From the NCBI GenBank assembly GCA_907163345.1, contig CAJQUN010000007.1, positions 5,532,582-5,596,581 of the forward strand: a stretch of 64,000 bases of DNA, read 5' to 3'. The position numbers were made by a program, and so were the translations under genes. The notes beneath the pieces were generated by a model. That model worked only from the letters and a program-made list of their open reading frames with translations, searched no databases and had not been told where the DNA came from. Shown here piece by piece: positions 10,641-23,099 of the stretch. This DNA is from Haberlea rhodopensis. Lineage: Eukaryota; Streptophyta; Magnoliopsida; Lamiales; Gesneriaceae. Position 1 is the stretch's first letter. Every line of letters begins with the position of its first letter.

Positions 10641-11064
10641 CCATGTTGTATATAAAATGCAGGTTACCGTTTCGTGTCTTTCAACCCTGGCCTTAGCCCT
10701 TCATGTCATAGCGTCCCTACAGGAACAATCGCAAACCATGAGCACATAATATCCATATTCACCACAATATGATTATAGTAAGTAAGTGCATAAACCATGA
10801 GTATAAAGTACTTCATGTATCCCAATGCATTTCAAAATTCTCCCTTTGGTTGTCCCTGTGCCACAACTCACAATCATAATCAATTATATTATGATTCCAT
10901 AGATGTCATGACATATAATTGTTCCACTATGATCACATATCATAAATGCACATAAGCAAAATAGTTGTGTCAGAAAATACTAACTACTATCATGCATAAA
11001 TATGTGCTACCCATTCCTATCAGCATGTTCCAGGCCCTCAACAGCCCCAAAGAGGAAAACCACT
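10641..11064. other. LARD-1 leader region resembling a displaced LTR module
   Basis: This stretch carries, in the same order as 3760-4000 inside the G1 LTR, the landmarks cctaca, atgagcacata, an aatatg element, aatgcatttcaaaa, ggttgtccctgt and gtcatgac. Here it lies inside the element between the tandem arrays and the primer site. No coding potential is seen. Confidence 0.55.
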
Positions 11065-11076
11065 GCTCTGATACCA
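11065..11076 (-). other. Primer binding site of LARD-1 (tRNA-Met type)
   Basis: Minus strand TGGTATCAGAGC, a 4-base spacer (ttag) away from the LTR end at 11081. It is intact, so LARD-1 kept the replication signal that LARD-2 has lost. Confidence 0.92.
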
Positions 11077-12562
11077 CTAATGTAAGGACCCCCGTGCCCT
11101 TAACCTGCTATTAGTGTATTAATCCATGCCATTAGTGCATACAATCATACATGTAGGGGAAAAGCCACTTATCATCATAGCCAATCATGCATATAATAAA
11201 AATTCTTTACATTATTCCATATAATGTCTAGTTTTCCCCCAACCGAGTCCACATACATCTCATGCACCAATATAATACACTAACATGTTCTCAGTTCATT
11301 TAGCAATTCAATAAATAATTGTACGCTACTCATAAATGAAGAGAGAAAGGCCCTTGCCTTTCTATACATGCCATATACACATAATAGTGCTCACATACGA
11401 GCATCAAATAGGGATGTGTGTATCAAATGTATAAAATACGATGCTCAATACCGTTACTGGTATTTCGATCCCTGGTAGCACCTCCAATCCATAGCTCGAG
11501 CTCATCTCCAAAGCCATCGATGTACCTAATCACCTGCCCCAACAGAGACAGCCCCCACACGGGGTGAGCATACCTATATCCCAAATCCAATAATCACAAT
11601 AATACAATTCATAATTTACAACAATGTAAATGCTATGAAATACAAAATATGCTCCCTGGATGGTATCATCCTCATCCGGGATTCCCTGTACTGTCCCTGT
11701 TCTCAAAACAACTGAAACCATCAAATTCCCAAATGCCAGTTAATCATTACATTGATTAACAAATCCATTTACTATATACCAATATCATAATCAATAATAC
11801 CAAATCATTACACAATGATTACAGATATTCCAAATACCTCACTTATGGTTCCATAGTTCTATTCCATTGCTCGCTCTACAATAGCGGCATTTCGTTCTCA
11901 CGCATGCTCAACAGCAGTGGCGTCATAATCGATGTTCGCTCAAGGCGACAACATCCCAAACATTGCTCGCTCAAAAGTGGCACCATATAAATCTCAATGC
12001 TTATATATACAATTGTAGCAAATACCATAAACCATGCATTTCAATATTCGTTTATTGCTATATATCATGCATTCCCATACACATTCATTGCAATACAGTG
12101 TACCAAGCACTCAACAATTGCAATTTTATTAAAGGGCTATGCTCGTACGTCATACATACCTTATGATTCCGTAGTTCGAGTCCAACCTTTCCTGAGTTCC
12201 ACGACCCAATGAGTTAAGTGCTAATATGCAAATAACTCTCAATTAAACATAGACATGCAATCACGTGCACAAGCACGTTCACAACTTCCAAACATATCGT
12301 CCATCCATGACGATTACCAAAATAAAAGCCCCTCCGGCTAAGCATGCATAATACACAAAATGATCCATTTTATATGTTTAAAGATAGCCAAAAACTCAAT
12401 CGAGAAATCTGTTATATTAAATTTTGGCTCCAACTAATCCATTTAAAAGTATGGCACTCCCATTGGAATGTAGACATTGCCCCGGAAACGGGCCACTTAA
12501 ACCTCGATTCCAAAATCCCGACATTTTCCCAAAATTTCCAAAAAAACAAATTCCTACCGGCG

Positions 12563-12752
12563 GTTATCGATCGCCGCTGTCCAGTGGGCAACAGCGCCCT
12601 GCCGCGATCGATCGTGAGTCTCCGCGATCGATCGCCAACTCGCCGGCGATCGATCGTCGAGAACTCGCGATCGATCGCCCGCACTGTTCATTCACCAAAT
12701 TAAATGCTGCTCGTCGCGATCGATCGGCCCTCCTCGGCGATCGATCGTGACC
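12563..12752. repeat. GCGATCGATCGC palindrome cluster, LARD-1 5' LTR
   Basis: About seven copies of the 12-base palindrome GCGATCGATCGC or near variants in 190 bp, grouped in pairs. Counterpart of 5958-6174. Confidence 0.85.
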
Positions 12753-13139
12753 TGCGATATTTCGAGAAATTCAAGCTTCCATGGTGTTTTTGACACCCAA
12801 ACTCAAAACCAACACCCCTAACTTCTTCAACACCACCAATACACCATTTAAACTCAATAAAACACTAAAATCAACATTTTAGATTTTTAACCAAAACCCC
12901 CAAATTTCAAATCCAACCCAAAACTCAATCATTTAGCACAAAACTATAATCAAATCGAAGCTAAAGGTGAGGAGAAGAAGATTACCAGCCTTTCTTCAAG
13001 AAATCGGGCTCCCAAGACGAGCCCCCATAGATTTGTTGCAAGAGGCGAAGAGCGAAAGGGTTTGGGGTGAGGGAAAGAGGCGTGAGGGAGAGGAGAGAGG
13101 GAAGTGATTCCGTATAATGACGGAATACCGAGTCCATTT

Positions 13140-13150
13140 GGTATATATAG
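13140..13150 (-). promoter_or_regulatory. TATA box of LARD-1 5' LTR
   Basis: Minus strand CTATATATACC upstream of a CT-rich leader, at the same position as in the other three LARD LTRs. It would drive minus-strand transcription through the LARD internal domain. Confidence 0.6.
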
Positions 13151-13477
13151 CACTCAGGCTCCAAAATACAAATACTTCCACAACTACATCATGATTCATT
13201 AAAATCATCTGTTTTCAATAAATATCTCTCCAACTCAAATTCCATCACCAGGCCCAGTACAAAGTACTCCGGACCCCAGATTCTACCAAAAACTAAATTC
13301 CAATGTTATCGCCACGATGAGAATACAATCTCATCCATTGGATCCAACGACTCCAAAAACCGGATTTAAAATTCCCGGGAGTCCCAAAACCGCAACTAAT
13401 ACACAATAGCCACCATTAAAATCCATTAAGGATTATTACCACACCGGGATTAGCACCAATAATTCCCGGGTATCACA

Positions 13478-15403
13478 ACCCACATACCATGGATCTCAAA
13501 AGAAACGATATAGGTATCAAAGAATCTCTAGGATCAACATGATATGTCAAATGTCCATGCATCTCAATATCCCATGTAATAACATATGATGCATGTCAAT
13601 ATCTAATGTAACACCATCTCATGCAGTTCAATGTATCACATATACTGCAGTTCAACATGTCATATAATCACGTAGGAGAATCAAATAATGATAAATGAAA
13701 TCATTCCCCGGAACATCACATGTCTTTGTTAGACATAGTGATAAAATCGGTTTTCTACGTACCTCCGACCAGAACTAACTCTAGCGAGTGCTCCTCAATT
13801 AACCTCAGAATATAATAAGCTGGTCAAACAGTTCCAAGTGCAATATAATGTCACATACTAGCTTAAAACTCGATAACACATTAATCAACTTACCCAATAC
13901 CGATTTCTAGTGTTTCAACTCATACGACGTAAATCTCAGCTCGCAACTCATCCGATACTTAACCAAACTAAAGGGCCTGGTGTATTCATATAGCCAATGA
14001 AAAATTGCCAAGAAAAACTATTGGAAAAACAGGGGAAATTACCATTTTCCAACTGACCCATTTTCGTAGGAAAATCATATAGAATTCATACGAAGTCAAA
14101 ATGACTCGATTCCAGTGCTCAAAATTAAAAAACTTAACCGACTACATTTCATCTTTTATAATGTCAAGCTAGTTCATCCATCTAAAAGGAGTTTGAATAC
14201 TAAAAACGTAAAATTCAATTGAGTGATTCCAGTGGCAAATGACAGCCAACTCGAAGCACTACAAATCTTATTTCAGGACATTTTCAGGAATTCCAAGCCA
14301 AAAATGCTCAGGAGTTCGAAGAACACTGCATGGGTATGTCCACCCACATGCAGGGATCAGATTGTGTACTTTTGGTATAAAAATCACAACTCCTTCAATA
14401 TAAGTCCAATTGAGTCCTCGTTTTTAAAAAAAACACCGAAGAGAATTCAAAGATCTACAATTTTGCTATTCATATCTTCTTCAAAATCGAAACACATTTC
14501 TGTCAAAAATCCAAAAATCGTACTGCATGTGCATTACGAGTACATGCAAGACTCAAAATGAGCACATATAGTAAAATGATCATAACTCACTCATTTTAAC
14601 TCTAAATTGCATGCAATTTTTTTTTCTAAACGCATAAAATTCAAAGATCTACAACTTTTATTCTTTACTCAAGTCATATGCAGACTTTAACTAAATCAAA
14701 AAGTCGACACAAGTTGATGCATGTGCTTTCAAATTTGCAGATTTAAAGTTACAGCAACTTTCTTGTTCCAAAAACATGATTTTCAACTTAAAATCATAAA
14801 GCATGATGATAAAACTTGAAAAGGTGATTATAACTTCCTAATTCCTTAAGTTTTGAACACACGCAATCAACCAAAACAACCAAAGCTCCCATGCAGCTGC
14901 TACTTGAATCCTTGCCTCAAACTTCAAAATTCTTGCACCATAATACTACCCTAGCGTTGTAGTTTCTAAATCCTCTATTGCATGTGGGTTTTGTTCATGA
15001 TTTTAAGAGGATTTGGAGGCAAGAAGTAGGCAAATTTTCGAAAATGGGGAGAAGGAAGAGCAAGACTTAACTTGAAGAAGAAAAAGGCACCTTGGTCTTG
15101 CTAAAAAGGGTGATGGGTGACAACTTCAAGGCTTGGGGGGATTATTTTATATTATGGTTTGTGGAATCCAAGTGTCAATGCATTGACCAAGTTTCATGCA
15201 TTCTAAGTAGCCTTGAATGATTTGTTTACATATTTTATGGCTTGTAGTGTCCATGATTCCATCCTAAATAATTATACATATATTTATCGACATATACATG
15301 CATTTTGTGTGTCATGGTTCGGAACACCTTAATTTGTAGTCTAAACTTTTAATTATCCAGGTTTGCTTAATCATGATTAATCCTGATTAATTAGTAGCGG
15401 GGC
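13478..15403 (-). repeat. Probable partial chromovirus LTR interrupted by LARD-1
   Basis: No ORF with recognisable similarity. Read on the minus strand it begins near 15403 with a ggccccgctactaattaatcag-like sequence resembling the start of the gypsy A LTR (gtccccaaaatgattaattg). It passes through a leader-like CT/AG-rich stretch near 15000-15120 and ends at LARD-1. The pattern matches the other LTRs in the window, but no primer site or partner LTR is visible, so the assignment is an inference. Confidence 0.45.
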
Positions 15404-16297
15404 CTGAAATATGAAAATAATGAAGAACAAAGTTTATAAATACGAAATAACACGAGGTGATGACTCCTTGCGTCGCTCGTCGTCCCGTCTCTCCTGATGT
15501 ATCTTGCTCTTGAATGGCTTGAAGATGTGAAGAAGGTGGAGGCTATGTTCTAGGTTAAAAATATGAAGAAGAGTCCTTCTTTTCATCCAAATCATTCCTT
15601 ATATAATGGAGTGATCGCCATCTTCTCGCAATCGATCGTGAGATTAAAGTTCTTTTTTTTTTCAGCTTACGACAAATGGTGATCGATCGTTGTAGAGTTA
15701 CCGATTGATCGTGAGATCTAACATTTTGTTGCCATTTTGTGTGTGTGTGTGTGTGCTATTGTCAATTTCAAGATTCATACAAATTTCATAGATCAAACCA
15801 TGCTAATCAATGAAAGTTAAGATTATCATTAATCACACTTTTAGCCTACTTTTCAAACGACTTCTCCACTAATGTTGTTACTTCTTAGACTTGGGTAAAA
15901 AAGACTTTTCAGTTTGTAACGTTAGGCCTAGGTGTCGGCTTCAAAGAAAAAGATATGATAGCTCAAAGAAGATAGTATAATCATATAAAGTTCATATTTT
16001 AGCACATTCCGAGCTTCCCTTATTATTCCTCTTCTTCTTCTTCTTCTTCTTCTTTTTCTTCTTCCTAACCATGGCCACTTTAAGTCTTATTTATATTCTT
16101 TTAACTCAAGACTCTTTCTTTTCTTCTTTCTTTTTTTTTTCTCATTCTTATCTTTTTTTTCAAGAAACTCATCAAAATATAGCAATTTACGTGCATCGAA
16201 TGAGATTCATTATACTCCCTTAAAGTAAGGATAAAATTCTGTTTAGGCTCATAAAAAGGTGGGTATAACGAGTTTCCCAATAAATGTTGAATGGGGG
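15404..16297. other. Unassigned AT-rich stretch with microsatellites and a few GATCGATCG units
   Basis: No gene recognised. It holds a GT microsatellite (15739-15755), a CTT microsatellite (about 16027-16058) and three GATCGATCG-like palindromes (15628-15712). The last resemble the LTR clusters, so part of this may be another degraded LTR. Confidence 0.4.
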
Positions 16298-18562
16298 TGT
16301 AATATCCGAGACTAATACTTGAATCTATTTTTGACATATTTGTTAGACCATCACGAATTCTAGTATAACCGTTTAAATACTCACCGAAATTTATCGAAAT
16401 ACGACGAGGTCAATTTTATTAAAAAGATGACTCATAAGGTCACTACTTTCATGTTTTGAGCGTTTAACGAATTCTACCGAAAGAAGGGGAAACTTAATTT
16501 TGAATTGTGTCATGTTTAGGTAGATTGTACATAACTTTCTTATCCAATATCCAAATTGAGTGATTCTAACGTCAAATAATAGATTAGACATAAATCCACA
16601 ATTTTGTTTAGTACTATTTTGCAAATTTGGTTGTTACGAGACTCGAATGTACATCTTCAATTAGTGCGTTGAAATATATATAAAAAAATATTAAAAATTT
16701 TTTAAAAAAAACAAAACAAACGTTAAAAAAACAAATAATAAAATGATACAATTCCCTTAGCACGTTGGATCATCGAAAAATGGAGAAATTAGTACCTCTG
16801 GTAAGACCACCCATGAGAGTTCATTAACTCATTTCTCTGATCAGATATTGGGCACAAGGATAAAACTTACTATGACCGACTTACAATTTGTTGTTTATAA
16901 ATGTGGAGTGTCGTATTTTACACACTCAAAACACACATGACACATAAAATAGTCGGGAGATAGGGAGAAAAAGAGAAGGGTTTCGCGGTTTCTTCAATTT
17001 TTGGACTCCGTGACACCGTCGAAACTCAAATAAATTATATATTCGGAATCATCAAGTTGCCACTTCAATTTGAGATAGTTATCTCTATGATTTTCTTGCA
17101 TTTACGAAAATGCTAAATTTCTAGTATTGCTAGAAAATTATAGAATTAATATATGTGATAAATTAGACGATGATAAACAATATTTAACAAGAAATTTGAG
17201 ATTATGTTGTAATTTAAATTTTATACAAATTTTGATGTTTTTGAAAATCCTAGAAGTTAATGTTAGTCAATAAATTTAAATTAAATGGTGTATAAAAATG
17301 AGTTACTAGAATTTTAAACCATGATACAATTAACATAATAATAGTACGATGGAACGAAATTGCTTAAATAAATTAATAAATTAGATAGGTGAGAATAAAT
17401 GAAATTTGATGAATTAGTTGTTGAAACAAATATTTGAATTGTGTAGATTGACTGTCTATAGTCTAAAATCGAGCAACATCAGCTATCGAAAAGTAAGTAA
17501 AAATCCTTCTGCAACTAATGCATGAACATAGTATTTCTTGCTAATTAATTGTGATATTGATGCTTGGACAAGTGTGATGTATACAATATTTGAGTAATAT
17601 TGAAATAAATAATCATTGCTTCATTTTGTTGGCTATACATTTGCATTTTCACGTGCATGCATAATATATGAGTATGTTTGATGTCTGGCATTGGGGTGTT
17701 CATCAGTTTCGTTTCAAACCGAATCAAAATTATGGAAATTAGAAAAATTGAAAACAAAACCGAAACTTTTTTGAATTTTTTTAAAATTTTGGAATTGGAT
17801 GATTAGTCGAAAGAAAATCTAACATAAATAAAAATACTAATACATCATACATTGGACTCAAAAGGATTTTTAACCTTTTACTTCTAAAGTTCTAATATTA
17901 TTTTGAAGTTATTTATACCAAAAAATCAAGTTAAAGGAGAACAAAATAAATTATATTATAACTGAAAACAAATAGTTAAATTAAAAGTTTTATTCATGCT
18001 ATCATTAATTTTTTTTTTAAATTTTTAAAAAGAATTAATTTTTTTTAAATTTTGATTTTCAGTTCGGTTTTGTTAACCGAACCCTGTAACCAAAAAAACG
18101 AACCAGAAACCAAATTTTTTTAAAAAAAGCAAAAACCAACTCGAAAATTTTTGGTTATGTTCGGTTTGAACCAAAAAATTTTGGTTCGGTTCAGCTGGTT
18201 AACCGAACCGCTGCACACCCCTAGTCTGGCATGCATGGCATGATTTTGAGATAAATGGAAGATTTTGTTGGCCACTAGTATGGCACAGAGGTTTGTGAGG
18301 CAGACTTATATGATATGTTTAGTGTCGCGGGTGGGATACTCTTCGGAGGATTATGAGGGTTGATGGGGGATGTGCCCTTGGTAATCACGAGAGGATGGTC
18401 CACTTGACTTGTCCTCTTTGATTGATGCCGCGAGTGGATACTTCTCGAGTGATCTCGGGGGTTGATAGTGGATGTCCTTTGGAGGTCTCGGAAGGATGGT
18501 CCATCCAACTGTATCAATCATTTTGGCTATGTGCCTATTGATATTGTTCAGAGCTCTGTTCA
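16298..18562 (+). repeat. Gypsy C 5' LTR, left portion
   Basis: Starts TGTAATATCCGAG and aligns with the 3' LTR from 32119 (TGTAATACCCGAA). It carries a 532-bp MITE absent from the 3' LTR and a stretch near 16735-16860 that the 3' LTR lacks. It is interrupted at 18563 by LARD-2 at a position equal to 33690 of the 3' LTR. Confidence 0.88.
17692..18223. mobile_element. hAT-like MITE (532 bp) in gypsy C 5' LTR
   Basis: Flanked by identical 9-base gtctggcat (17683-17691 and 18224-18232), consistent with an 8-9 bp target duplication. Ends are inverted: TGGGGTGTTCA on the left, TAGGGGTGTGCA on the reverse complement of the right, each followed by GGTTCGGTT-like sequence. The 3' LTR has an empty site with a single copy (gtccggcat, about 33350). 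No transposase ORF, AT-rich interior. The TIR and duplication length suggest hAT, but the superfamily is inferred. Confidence 0.85.
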
Positions 18563-19084
18563 TGTAAGGACCCCCGTGCCCTTAACCCATTATTAGTGTA
18601 TTAACTCATGAGTGCGTACAATCATGTTATCAGGGGAAAGCCCCACACGGGGTGCGCATACCAATACCACCAATCCAATAAGCACAATATTACTATTCAT
18701 CATTTACCGAATGTAAATGCCACAAATTTAAATGATACTCTCTGGATGATATCATCCTTATCCGGGATCCCCTGTACCGTCCCTGTTCTCAAAATAACCA
18801 AACTCATCAAATTCCCAAAGTCAGTTAATCACCACAAGGATTAACCGAAACCATTCCTGCTATGCCAGTTCCATAATCAAATATGATTAAATCATTAAAT
18901 AAAGGACCATAGATATCACATATATCTAACCAATTATTCCATGTTTCTATTTCATCGCTCGCTCCACAATAGCGGCATTTTAACCCCACGCACGCTCAAC
19001 AACAGCGGCGTCATAACCGATGGCCGCTCAACGACAACAACATCCCAATCATTGCCCGCTCAAAAGCGGCACCATATAATTCCC

Positions 19085-19282
19085 AATGTATATCCATTTA
19101 TCGCAATTACCATATACCATGCATTTCAATATCCATTTATTGCAAGTACCATATACCATGCATTTCAATATCCATTTATTGCAAGTACCTTATACCATGC
19201 ATTTCAATATCCATTTATTATAAGTACCATATACCATGCATTTCACTATCCATTTATGACAAATACAATATACTATGCATTT
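19085..19282. repeat. 39-bp tandem repeat in LARD-2 LTR
   Basis: Five copies of a unit reading ccatttattgcaagtacc then atataccatgcatttcaata. The same array is at 25494-25690 in the other LTR. The homologous place in LARD-1 (about 12005-12110) has a degenerate version. Confidence 0.88.
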
Positions 19283-19555
19283 CACAGGTGCAACATTATA
19301 ACAGGCTATGATCGTACGTTATACGTACCTTATAATTCCGTAGTTCGAATCCAACCTGGCCTTGGTCCCGTGACTGATGAATTATGTGCTAAACACAATT
19401 AATAATCCACAATTAAATTCAAGCATGCAACCACGCCCAAGCACGATCAAAACCCCAATTATATCGTCATCCATGACGATTAGTCCTTTTAAAAGAACCC
19501 GGGCGAAGCATGCATCAAAAACTCAACACGAAAATAATCCCCCCCAAAATGGCAC

Positions 19556-19785
19556 TGGCGATCGATCGCTTCATCCCAAGTGATCGATCGCCTCTCAAAA
19601 ATAGGCACAGGCGATCGATCACTCAATTCCAGGTAATCGGTCGCCTCTCAGTGTATTTGGCTACTGCCTCATGGCGATCGATCACTTCATTTGAGGCGGT
19701 CGATCGCCTCACTGTTCATCTTCCTCAAAATTCCACCTACGTCGCGGCGACCGATCGCTCAGCCCGAGGTATCGATCGCCTCGAC
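19556..19785. repeat. GGCGATCGATCGCC cluster, LARD-2 3' LTR
   Basis: About ten GATCGATCG-type palindromes in pairs, many with one C/T or G/A change at CpG. Counterpart of 25960-26190. Confidence 0.85.
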
Positions 19786-20152
19786 CTGTATCAGCCAAAA
19801 ATGCCGTTTTTCTTGCAAACTTTTTCCAAAACAATAATCCCCACACCCCAAACAACATAAATCCTTAACAATTGTAAGAAATCAACCCCAAAACACAACA
19901 ATCCAAAAATCTTTAGAAACCAATTTCTTAAACCCAACACAAATCCTTCCCAAACACCACAATAAAACTAAATCGAAGACAAATACAAGGGGATGGATAA
20001 TACCTTATTAACTTCGAGAAATTTGTCTCCCAAGTCGAGCCTCCGATTTTTGCTCAAGGGAGAAAAGGGAAGGGAAATGGGTTTGGGGAAGGGGGAACGC
20101 TGGTGAGAGTGAGAGAAATGAGATCCAAAATGATCGAACATCGAGTCCACTT

Positions 20153-20163
20153 GGTATATATAG
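20153..20163 (-). promoter_or_regulatory. TATA box of LARD-2 3' LTR
   Basis: Minus strand CTATATATACC with an AG/CT-skewed leader just downstream, conserved with the other LARD LTRs. Confidence 0.6.
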
Positions 20164-20489
20164 TACCAAAATGCCAAAATCTCGAGTCCTTCACAAATAC
20201 ATCATGATTCATTAAATATCATATGTTTTTAATAATTATCTCTCCACCTCAATTCCCATTACCAGCCCCTAGTACAAAGTACTCCGGACCCCAGATCCCA
20301 CCAAAATCAAATTCCAAGGTTATCACCACGACGAGAATACAATCTCATCCCTTGGATCCAACGACTCCAAATACCAGATTTAAAATCCTCGGAGTCCCAA
20401 TACCATATTAATTCATAATTGACATAACTAAAATCCATAAAGGATTATTTCCACACCGGAATTTACACCAATAATTCCTGGGCATAATA

Positions 20490-23095
20490 AGTATCCCCCA
20501 CTAAGCAAATTTCGTCCTCGAAATTTGCACTGGTGTGCTCCACGTATCACCGAGCACACAATCCAATCGGATCCACATCGTCGGATCATGAACATATCAT
20601 GAACGACACATCAACTGCGAGTATACCGATCTCGCAACAAAATCTGGAATGGTTAAGTCTCCCAAACCATCCTAATCTCAATAGAACGTCAGCATACCCC
20701 GATGCTAACCACCCAAAAGTAGTCAGTCAACCATAACTGCTAATCAAACGAATCATTCGTGATTCCAAAACAGATATCACCTCAATGATATCTCTAGCCT
20801 ACGATGTTAAACATACATCGTTACCAAGGAAACCACCAGTACACTGCAGTGTACTTATACCAAATCCGGTTTTCGTTCCCCAATTCCATCTCCATCAAAA
20901 GAGTAGTTGCACCACTTTTCAACACGGATCGGGCAACTCACGACCACCGATCAACACAAAACATATCTCCAAAGATGTCTACGTCCGTATGTTCCAAGAA
21001 ATCACATCTTGGTCCAAACACAACATCGAGACCCCATAAGGTCTCAAGTTCCCAAAAGGACATGCAAGAAAATCAATTGCATTCCCGCCATATGTGTCAA
21101 CCACGACACCCAACAAATCCGAATCCTGGTCATCCCTCGTTTACCCTAGGATTCAGCAATCCTAACACAGGGACGTTATCAATTACCAGCAATGGACTAC
21201 CATGTCCCAAAATATGACAATCCTTCCTCAAAGGAAATCAACTAGACCTCACGATTATTCTTCAGAGTACATCGTGCTATCGAGATCATCGATCTCAAGG
21301 TGCCACAATATCTTACCAATCCGATGCTCGACAAGTACCAAAATGCGGGCATTCGTATACACACACCGATGTACATGCCTAAGTACCAAAACCATGTGCA
21401 TACTCAATGCACTCGGCTCGGATATCTTTAATCATACCCATGAGCCCCAAATACAACTGTCAATCCTTGGTCATTCTCACCTAGTGGAGAATGACGGTTG
21501 ACGAACCAATAACTAAAGGGTGTGATTCCAACATCAACACCACACAAACAAATTTAACAAATCTTCCAAAGATTCCCAACATGTAGGTATATCAATACCG
21601 TTTTCCTCGTAAGGAAAAATGTCATGAACCCATGACCTTCCACCTCGAACCACCGTTTGGAAAATCTGGATATATTTACACCAAAATGTATATCTCGGAA
21701 CCAATAAATACACAACTGGTTCAGAATAGTGCATCAATGCCACTAGTACCAAAACGAAAACCGTATACACCACTCATTCTAACGATGCCCTGTACTAATA
21801 ACATAGTACTCCAGAATCTTGAGCATTCCCCAGAGACGTCTCCTCGTACGTCTCACCGAAATATAAAGCCATTACTCGGTCCAACACCAGTAAGGCTTAC
21901 CATGGCTGATCCATAATCAACCCTCGACCAATACAAGCTGTCTCCATGACAGTATGTTCCAGATCTCTCCAAGAGATACAATCAACATAGTAGTGTCACC
22001 CCACTAACTATATTCCACAATTCAGATTGTGTTCCCCATTGCAGTCCATATGCAAGGGTGCTCAACCAGAGCTAACAACGACTTGTCGACACTCACGTTG
22101 GTACTCCCAACAAAAATGAGCTGTCCCAGTACAAGTCTCTTAGACATTTGACGTGCAAACGTCTCCGTGAGGTATTTCCTGCCTCAAACCTTATATGACA
22201 TAGCGACTACAAGAGTCCATAATAACCCTCATCGTATCATCATACGATTCACCAAACTCGGTTCCAACGAGCAGTATAATGGCTATAATGAGCACACCAT
22301 ATTACTGCAGCAATACCTGGCTAGCAAATCGCTGCCTCCTTGGTTTATACCAAACCTACCAACATATCATACGTTCCACTCCCGGTACATCACATCGTAC
22401 CATCCATTAAAGTAGTGGGTCATCACCCAATATTTCTCTAATACCAATGCACAAAGGACATTCCGGTGTCAATGCTCAGTCACAAGGCAATCCTATCCAT
22501 TAGGATTTATTCCACACCCTCATGGGTGGGTGTGACCATGTTTTCCACACGTCACATCGACAAGAGCGAGTAGTTTCCTCAATAACTACTCCTACTAACA
22601 ATTACTTGGCCAAAGCCATCTCAACGAGTATACCCAAGGTACCCCTACTCGTAAAATATTTACCTCAAATATGTGCTGCGGTACACTTCATGTACAACGT
22701 ATCCCATAATTCCTCGACCAACCTGCTCGGCATAATGGTCTCGTCAACTAGTGACTCAGGCACTACCCTGTGCCCATCATTGCCACTCAAACAATACGAC
22801 TAAATACATACACCTAACTGTATTTTTCATCATAACGACGTCATCCGTCCACATAGAAGGTCCTCTATGTCATCGTCATCATGTGATGGTACATGTCAAC
22901 ACATGACATCCACAATAACATCGTCAATCGTGACGGTATATGTCAATACATGACATCCATAATCTCATCGTCAAACACGTGACAGTATATGTCAATACAT
23001 GACATCCATAACAACGCTAATAAAATAGCAACATACCATAACTTATCGCTAACAAGATAGCGGCATACCTGTATCCATCGTCCAACAGTGGTACG
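20490..23095. repeat. LARD-2 internal domain: serial short stem-loop array
   Basis: Noncoding and homologous to 6900-9425. The left end (20490-20530) keeps the gypsy purine tract and, on the minus strand, the aatttcgaggacgaaatt motif that ends chromovirus pol. Perfect inverted repeats include an 18-nt palindrome at 20838-20855, gagacc/ggtctc 21028-21045, gagatc/gatctc 21282-21296 and aatccta/taggatt 22489-22507. At 21282-21296 the stem differs from LARD-1 (gagatt/aatctc) at both partners of one pair. Confidence 0.75.
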
Positions 23096-23099
23096 CAAG

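Larger units (their letters stand above)
5576..13477 (-). mobile_element. LARD-1: non-autonomous gypsy-derived element with noncoding internal domain
   Basis: Minus orientation: 5' LTR 13477-11081, primer site 11076-11065, a 4.2-kb internal domain with no gag or pol similarity, a purine tract near 6910-6900, then the 3' LTR. That LTR is present only as 6899-5576 because G1 interrupts it. The LTRs, primer site and purine tract resemble those of the chromoviruses here. The internal domain does not, which is the definition of a LARD (large retrotransposon derivative). LARD-2 at 18563-26900 has the same organisation and clearly homologous internal sequence, so this is a family and not a one-off deletion. 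Confidence 0.85.
11081..13477 (-). repeat. LARD-1 5' LTR (2397 bp)
   Basis: Minus strand: TGTGATACCCGGG at 13477 to GGGGGTCCTTACA at 11081, with inverted TGT/ACA ends, directly next to the primer site. It contains the palindrome cluster 12563-12752, GCGG units near 11870-11990, and short hairpins such as 7-nt arms at 13316-13335 (gatgaga/tctcatc). Confidence 0.9.
18563..20489 (-). repeat. LARD-2 3' LTR (1927 bp, internally deleted)
   Basis: Begins tgtaaggacccccgtgccc on the plus strand and ends gggcataata. It is the same LTR as 24579-26900 apart from a deletion joining aggggaaag to ccccacacgggg near 18640-18650. It contains a 39-bp tandem repeat (19085-19282), a palindrome cluster (19556-19785) and a TATA box (20153-20163). 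Confidence 0.9.

Noticed and set aside
14223..14561. 112-codon ORF as a host exon
   Set aside because: It lies in a probable LTR remnant, has low-complexity Lys/Ser composition and no recognisable domain or splice context.
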